Assembly (NCBI GenBank): GCA_018903055.1
Contig: JAHIPW010000013.1
Coordinates: 1-18,326, forward strand
Direction of reading: 5' to 3'
Source of the DNA: a bacterium
GTDB taxonomy: Bacteria; UBP18; UBA7526
DNA: 18,326 nucleotides
Part shown: positions 14,694 through 18,326 of the stretch, piece by piece
Layout of the letters: every line of letters begins with the position of its first letter
Position numbering within the stretch: position 1 is the stretch's first letter
Position numbers and translations under genes: made by a program
The notes under the pieces: generated by a model
The model's input: only the letters and a program-made list of their open reading frames with translations
Databases searched by the model: none
Told to the model about the DNA's origin: nothing

Positions 14694-14858
14694 GGTTACT
14701 AACAGTTACTAATGGTTACTAAACGGTTACTAGTAGTTACCAGTGATTTACAAAAGCAACTGTTAGTAACAGCGAAGCGTAGTAACCGATAGTAACAGCC
14801 CGGCTTTTGCCGGATGTAGTAACTGTTATTCCCCCTGCTCATCCCTTCTCGTCCCTTC
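14694..14858. repeat. 10-bp-period palindromic array between ftsK and rodZ
   Basis: GTTACTA stands at 14695, 14705, 14715 and 14726, with a worn copy at 14736: steps of 10, 10, 11, 10. The inverted form TAGTAAC stands at 14764, 14780, 14790 and 14817. A CCGGC-tttt-GCCGG hairpin lies at 14800-14813 inside the inverted half. Beyond it, towards the ftsK stop, are units like GGGACGAGAA and GGGATGAGCA, again about 10 bp long. The block fills the 205-bp gap apart from 32 bp before the rodZ start. No ORF is present. Confidence 0.8.
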
Positions 14859-14867
14859 TAATTCCTC

Positions 14868-16943
14868 CTATTCTCTTTTCTCTAAGTAGCTTTCATCAAC
14901 CAGCACTTCTCTTACCTTGCTTCCTCTATAGGGGCCAACTACTCCCTCTTCTTCCATCATATCAATCAGTCTTGCTGCCCGGGCATAGCCTACCTTTAAT
15001 CTCCTCTGTAACATGGAAACCGAGGCCCTCCTTGTCTGAATGATTACCCTTACCGCATCCTGATATAATTCATCCTCTTCTGGAGTGCTGGCCGGAGAGG
15101 GGGTCTTTCTCTCAAAGATATTCTCTACATAGACTGGTTCTCTTTGGGAGCGGACAAACTGGGCTATTTTTTCAATCTCAGAATCAGCGATGAGCGAACC
15201 CTGAATACGTATGGGCTTTGTCTTTGAGGGATCGGAGAAGAGCATATCCCCCCTTCCCAGTAACTTCTCTGCCCCGCTCATATCTAAGACAATTCGAGAA
15301 TCAACCCTTGCTGCCACCTGGAAGGCGATCCTCACTGGAAAGTTGGCTTTAATGAGACCGGTAATGACATCAACAGATGGTCTCTGGGTAGCTAAGACAA
15401 TGTGAAGTCCTACGGCACGAGCCATCTGGGCCAGCCGGGTGATGGTATGCTCGCAATCCACAGGAGCCACGAGCATTAGATCGGCTAACTCATCGATAAT
15501 GACAATGATGTAGGGTATCTTCTCCACCTTGGTAAGGGCATTATAACTTTCGATATCCCGGGCCCCAACCTCAGAGAATAACTTGAACCGCTCCTCCACC
15601 TCCCTCACCGCCCACTTCAGAGCCAGGGTTGCCTTCTTGGGGTCAGTAATCACGGGAGTAATGAGATGAGGGATGTCATTATATGTCTTCAGTTCCACCC
15701 TCTTGGGATCGATTAAGAGGAACTTCACCTCATCCGGTGTTGCCTGAAATAGGACGCTATTTATGATGCAGTTTATACAGACCGATTTCCCACTTCCCGT
15801 GGTCCCGGCAATTAATAAATGGGGCATGGTGGCCAGATCAGCGATTATCGGTCTACCGGCTATATCCTTTCCTAATGATAGAGTAAGTTTTGATGGCGAC
15901 TCATAAAACTCCCTGGTACTCAGGATCTCTGAGAGATAGACAAAGGAAGGTCTCTTATTGGGAACCTCAATCCCTAAGGCCGCCTTCCCCGGAATGGGGG
16001 CCTCGATACGGATGCTGGGAGCAGCCAATTTCAGAGCAATATCATTGGAGCGGGAGGTGATGGAAGAGACGGTCACCCCCCTTGCCGGCTGAACTTCAAA
16101 CCGGGTAATAACCGGCCCCTGGAGAGCACCAACAACCTTAGCCGATATCCCGAACTCAGAGAGAGTCTCCTCTAAGAGAGTGCTCTTTGCTTTAAGGTCC
16201 TCTTTCTCTTCCTCTGTCTTTGGCTTAGCCAAGAGGGAAAGATCGGGCAGGGTATAGGCCTCTTCTTCTTCCTCCGGGGTCTTCTTGGCTATCTTTTTCA
16301 CTCTCATGGAAACAGGGGCAACCTTCTCCTCTTTAGCCTCCGGTCTCTTAATAGTAACTAGATTAGAAGGCCTCGGCTTGCGGGAAAATAATCCCTTTAG
16401 TCCCCGAAAGAAGGAGAGAATCCCTCTTCCCAATAGAGAGAAGAACTTGGGATAAGAGACCTCTGCTGCTAAAGGTAGAGAGACGATTAACGCCGTTACT
16501 GCAATGAGATAGGCACCAATTCTGCCAAAAACAGAAAGCGGTTTAAGTAAGGAATCCCCTATATACCCACCAGCAGGAAAATTGGCCACGTATTCCTTAA
16601 AGGATAGGCTTAAAATAACACATAAAGAAAGTAGCAAAAGGACAATTCCTACAATTTTTAGAGGCCATTTCTCTGTCCTGATCGCCCGGCATTTTATCCC
16701 GCCCCAGAAAATAATGGCTATCGGGATTACAAAAGAGGCCATGCGACCTAGGGCAAAGAATAACCAGTAGGCGAGGTAGGCTCCTACTATTCCACCCCAG
16801 TTACCCAATGGTTTATTGGGAGGAACTTTCTCCTGGAGTACATCTCCACAATGATAGGTAATTAAACTAATAAAGACGAAGATAGCTAAAGCAAGGAGTA
16901 ATATTCCAATAACCTCACTGATTCTCTTTTCTTTTGTGGACAT
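14868..16943 (-). CDS. ftsK: DNA translocase FtsK/SpoIIIE
   Basis: 691 residues, a septal DNA pump that clears the chromosome through the closing division site. Four membrane segments lie within residues 11-165 and a short charged linker at about 185-255 (EEEEEAYTLPDLSLL). The alpha/beta motor follows: VVGALQGPVITRFEVQPARG; Walker A GTTGSGKS at 380-387; LLIDPKRVELKTYNDIPHL; Walker B IIVIIDELADLM (D484, E485); and VLATQRPSVDVITGLIKAN. The C-terminal gamma winged helix at about 622-691 (SVSMLQRRLKVGYARAARLI; MEEEGVVGPYRGSK) reads the polar KOPS/SRS signals. Length fits SpoIIIE-type proteins. The start is ATG 16941-16943, only 4 nt from GGGGTGA, which belongs to the inverted end of the adjacent element. 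The first 11 codons resemble those of the MNT gene upstream. Confidence 0.97.
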   Translation of the reverse strand: MSTKEKRISEVIGILLLALAIFVFISLITYHCGDVLQEKVPPNKPLGNWGGIVGAYLAYWLFFALGRMASFVIPIAIIFWGGIKCRAIRTEKWPLKIVGIVLLLLSLCVILSLSFKEYVANFPAGGYIGDSLLKPLSVFGRIGAYLIAVTALIVSLPLAAEVSYPKFFSLLGRGILSFFRGLKGLFSRKPRPSNLVTIKRPEAKEEKVAPVSMRVKKIAKKTPEEEEEAYTLPDLSLLAKPKTEEEKEDLKAKSTLLEETLSEFGISAKVVGALQGPVITRFEVQPARGVTVSSITSRSNDIALKLAAPSIRIEAPIPGKAALGIEVPNKRPSFVYLSEILSTREFYESPSKLTLSLGKDIAGRPIIADLATMPHLLIAGTTGSGKSVCINCIINSVLFQATPDEVKFLLIDPKRVELKTYNDIPHLITPVITDPKKATLALKWAVREVEERFKLFSEVGARDIESYNALTKVEKIPYIIVIIDELADLMLVAPVDCEHTITRLAQMARAVGLHIVLATQRPSVDVITGLIKANFPVRIAFQVAARVDSRIVLDMSGAEKLLGRGDMLFSDPSKTKPIRIQGSLIADSEIEKIAQFVRSQREPVYVENIFERKTPSPASTPEEDELYQDAVRVIIQTRRASVSMLQRRLKVGYARAARLIDMMEEEGVVGPYRGSKVREVLVDESYLEKRE

Positions 16944-16953
16944 CTTTCACCCC
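16944..16953 (-). promoter_or_regulatory. ftsK ribosome binding site formed at the end of an inserted element
   Basis: On the minus strand the bases before ftsK ATG read GGGGTGAAAG. The GGGG belongs to the terminal inverted repeat of the 439-bp element and the GTGAA to the target duplication. With the element removed, the site would read GAGGTGAAAG, nearly the same as the GAGGTGAACG before the MNT gene. So the insertion kept, but changed, the SD. Confidence 0.6.
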
Positions 16954-17055
16954 GTTGGAGATAGGAAACGCCTTAATTTATTTCCCAGATAGACACTCGC
17001 TTCGCTCTCCGCCGTCTTTTACTTATTCAAGTTCCGATACCTTCAAATAACGTTT

Positions 17056-17079
17056 GCCTATCCTCGATTCCAGATAGGC
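17056..17079. repeat. Stem-loop GCCTATC/GATAGGC inside the element
   Basis: A perfect 7-bp stem, GCCTATC at 17056-17062 and GATAGGC at 17073-17079, around a 10-base loop. GATAGGCACT (17073-17082) also pairs with AGTGCCTATC at 17152-17161, so alternative folds exist. Confidence 0.6.
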
Positions 17080-17112
17080 ACTCGTTTCACTCGTGCTCTA
17101 TCTTCCTTCGGA

Positions 17113-17136
17113 CAGCCCCTTTTATCAAAGAGGCTG
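17113..17136. repeat. Stem-loop inside the element (CAGCC..GGCTG)
   Basis: CAGCC, one mismatch, CTTT, a four-base loop, AAAG, one mismatch, GGCTG. Not followed by a T-run in either direction, so not a standard terminator. Confidence 0.55.
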
Positions 17137-17167
17137 GGTTCGTATCGGTCTAGTGCCTATCGCAGTC

Positions 17168-17224
17168 CCGCTCCTTAACCCGAAGGGTAAGGGGCGGTCG
17201 GAATTTGGTTTATTCAAATTCCGA
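17168..17224. repeat. Two adjacent hairpins inside the element
   Basis: At 17168-17197 CCGCTCCTTA pairs with TAAGGGGCGG across a small loop (one G-T pair, one internal mismatch near the loop). At 17198-17224 TCGGAATTTG pairs perfectly with CAAATTCCGA over a 7-base loop. The paired structures sit directly beside each other, as in REP-type elements. Confidence 0.65.
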
Positions 17225-17295
17225 TACGATTAAATATTTGCTTTATTTTCTATAGAAGACTACTTTTCTGGAGCTATATTTTTGAAAGCGTTTCC

Positions 17296-17351
17296 GTAAA
17301 TTACTTATTGAATTTGTACAGCGCCTTTATCTTCTGCTTTAAGTAAATTAC
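17296..17351. repeat. 12-bp inverted repeat near the right end of the element
   Basis: GTAAATTACTTA at 17296-17307 and TAAGTAAATTAC at 17340-17351 are inverted copies with one mismatch. They lie in the AT-rich right part of the element. Confidence 0.5.
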
Positions 17352-17389
17352 ATAGTGACAATACCTATCTCTATGATATCCAACGGGGT

Positions 17390-17623
17390 TCACCTCATTG
17401 TGAGCGCCTTGATAAATCTTTTTGCCTCTTCCATATCTTTTTCGACATCTCTGCAGGTTAGTTTTGAAGCCACAAGTCGGGGATAGCGCTCAGCAAAGTA
17501 ATAGCCTGAGACACGTTCGCACAATCCGCGGAAAGATTCTAAAGAGGAATTATACCTAATGGCATTATCTTTTGCCACCTTTTTCCAATCTTCAGGATAC
17601 AAGGAATTCTCTATTCTTTTCAT
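17390..17623 (-). pseudogene. HEPN-domain protein with internal in-frame deletion (toxin-like remnant)
   Basis: 77 residues. The N-terminus MKRIENSLYPEDWKKVAK matches the opening of MNT-associated HEPN proteins as I know them. From DNAIRYNSSLESFRGLCE onward (about residue 19) it matches their C-terminal helices, including GYYFAERYPRLVASKLT and EEAKRFIKAL. The family is normally about 130-145 residues. The missing central part carries the paired helices and the R-x4-6-H ribonuclease motif, so the catalytic residues are absent. The frame is intact, so a short protein could still be made and could still bind its partner. The ATG overlaps the MNT stop by 4 bp. The stop codon borders the MITE-like element. 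An intact small protein of another class is the alternative. Confidence 0.7.
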
Positions 17624-17970
17624 AATTCAACCCCTTCTTCTAATATCTCCTGCACGAATTGATCCCCTATCTTTAATCTCTTTGCCACTTCCTCTGGTCT
17701 TAAAACAATGGGTGAGAGAGCAAGTCCATCATAAAGATCACGTACCTGAGCAAGTACCGTTGCCATCCTATCAAAGAATCTCTCCTTTGTGGGAGTAATG
17801 ACCAAGATATTTACATCGCTATCTTTAGTAGCCTCTCCTTTGGCATAGGAGCCAAACAATATTACTCTTTCTGCATGATACTCATCCTTCAGGCGTTTAC
17901 CTATTGCCTTTATTCTATCGAGTATTTCTTGCTTCCTAATCTCACTAATCCTCTTCTCTTTTATGGGCAT
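17620..17970 (-). CDS. MNT-type nucleotidyltransferase domain protein (antitoxin-like, altered active site)
   Basis: 116 residues, minimal nucleotidyltransferase fold. MntA antitoxins of this type AMPylate and silence the neighbouring HEPN ribonuclease. The start helix (EILDRIKAIGKRLKDEYHAE) leads into VILFGSYAKGEATKDSDVNI. The consensus is GS-x10-D-x-D; here G40-S41, ten residues, then D52-V53-N54, so the second metal-binding Asp is Asn. The usual third Asp position (LALSPIVLRPEE) also appears to be Ser, although alignment there is less certain. A strong SD GAGGTGA lies before ATG. It leads the pair and overlaps the HEPN gene by 4 bp. Its first 11 codons (MPIKEKRISEI) resemble those of ftsK (MSTKEKRISEV), and so do the bases before them. 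Confidence 0.85.
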   Translation of the reverse strand: MPIKEKRISEIRKQEILDRIKAIGKRLKDEYHAERVILFGSYAKGEATKDSDVNILVITPTKERFFDRMATVLAQVRDLYDGLALSPIVLRPEEVAKRLKIGDQFVQEILEEGVEL

Positions 17971-18035
17971 CGTTCACCTCTGCAACCGCAAAAACGCTAA
18001 ACTTAACTTAAAGACGCAAAATTAAATATCGGAAA

Positions 18036-18068
18036 CACGGATTGGTTACGGATTATCACAGATAACCG
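18036..18068. repeat. 11-bp-period repeat upstream of the MNT gene
   Basis: In the 189-bp gap 17971-18159, three units of about 11 bp follow each other: CACGGATTGGT, TACGGATTATC and ACAGATAACCG. GGTTA and TAACC also form a short inverted pair. The rest of the gap holds a CCTGCCTATCGACAGACAG stretch near 18104-18122 and no ORF. A promoter for the MNT gene could lie here, but no convincing -10/-35 pair was found. Confidence 0.45.
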
Positions 18069-18159
18069 TATATCAATGGGATAGTTATTGTTAAATGGTT
18101 GCACCTGCCTATCGACAGACAGAGTTGCCTTACTCGTTTCGGTCATCTGTTTCTGCTTA

Positions 18160-18326
18160 CTACTTCACTTTTTCTTTATATCTCTGCGCGGCTTTCATTT
18201 CCTTAACAAGACGTTTCACTAGACCTTTCAATCTAGAAGAGGTTCCACTCCAAACAACGATGCCAGTTTCAATATCAATAAGACGAACACTAATAATGTT
18301 CCCGCTTGTATAACTAGATATACCTG
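18160..18326 (-). CDS. C-terminal fragment of a CsgG/LpoB-like envelope protein
   Basis: The frame enters from the right edge and ends at TAG 18160-18162, giving 55 residues. The strand-turn-strand ISVRLIDIETGIVVWSGT is the hallmark of the C-terminal beta sheet in CsgG, LpoB and related outer-membrane lipoproteins (RLIDxxTGxVxWS). A final amphipathic basic helix (LKGLVKRLVKEMKAAQRYKE) follows. The N-terminus, where a lipobox would be, is outside the window, so localisation and exact family remain open. It lies 189 bp upstream of the MNT gene on the same strand. Confidence 0.6.
   Translation of the reverse strand, partial: GISSYTSGNIISVRLIDIETGIVVWSGTSSRLKGLVKRLVKEMKAAQRYKEKVK

Larger units (their letters stand above)
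16950..17388. mobile_element. Non-coding MITE-like element, 439 bp, upstream of ftsK
   Basis: The ends are perfect 10-bp inverted repeats, CCCCGTTGGA at 16950-16959 and TCCAACGGGG at 17379-17388, with GATAGG recurring just inside both ends. TTCA(C) stands directly outside each end (16946-16950 and 17389-17393), as a target duplication would. Deleting the element and one copy leaves the HEPN stop overlapping an ftsK SD. There is no transposase or long ORF inside. The interior is packed with repeats: TTATTCAAGTTCCGATAC at 17023 and a one-mismatch copy at 17210; a CCAGATAG(A/G)CACTCG direct repeat at about 16986 and 17070; and several hairpins. The family was not recognised. Confidence 0.65.

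Noticed and set aside
14800-14813. CCGGC-tttt-GCCGG hairpin as a Rho-independent terminator for ftsK
   Set aside because: The stem is only 5 bp and there is no T-run after it on the minus strand; it lies inside a repeat array.
18095-18313. Plus-strand frame at the right edge
   Set aside because: The minus strand here encodes a recognisable RLIDIETG..VWSG beta-hairpin ending in a stop, which explains the open frame better.

Overview
The window carries about 18 protein genes, all on the minus strand, from an AT-leaning genome. ADP-heptose-type glycosyltransferase, RodZ and a CsgG/LpoB-like protein point to a Gram-negative-type (diderm) bacterium. The housekeeping order ftsK - rodZ-like - pgsA - (pgpA) - cinA - (thpR) - recA is the cluster known from Bacillus (spoIIIE-ymfM-pgsA-cinA-recA) and many deep-branching phyla. 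Together with the intergenic repeat style this suggests an uncultivated candidate phylum (Omnitrophota/Aerophobota-like). That placement is inference and is not decided by the sequence.

Reading in the direction of transcription (right to left). (1) 18326-17390: the tail of a CsgG/LpoB-like gene, then a nucleotidyltransferase/HEPN (MNT-HEPN) toxin-antitoxin-like pair. The HEPN gene looks internally deleted, and the MNT protein has Asn for the second Asp of its active site. (2) 17388-16950: a 439-bp non-coding element with 10-bp perfect inverted ends and a 4-5 bp target duplication. Removing it on paper puts the HEPN stop codon directly inside a strong ribosome binding site for ftsK. (3) 16943-7438: ftsK, rodZ-like, a membrane protein, pgsA, pgpA, cinA, thpR, a TPR/metallopeptidase lipoprotein-type exported protein, and recA, covering chromosome segregation, cell shape, phospholipid synthesis and repair. 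(4) 7361-1: a surface-polysaccharide cluster with a nucleotide-sugar epimerase, GT4, ArnT/PMT-like GT, GT9, Dpm1-like GT2, polysaccharide deacetylase and a further GT4 cut by the window edge. Within it, three junctions are 4-bp stop/start overlaps and one is a 4-bp gap, so it behaves as one operon.

The most striking non-coding feature is that almost every gene junction that is not overlapping or nearly so is filled by its own short-period (7, 8, 9 or 10 bp) degenerate tandem array. Several arrays run forward and then fold back as an inverted array. They begin 0-20 bp after a stop codon and leave only about 10-70 bp for the next ribosome binding site; three of them contain the stop codon itself. 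A separate repeat, with two perfect 28-bp copies, has entered the 5' end of a GT4 gene in frame and supplies its N-terminus. No tRNA, rRNA, CRISPR array or transposase gene was seen.
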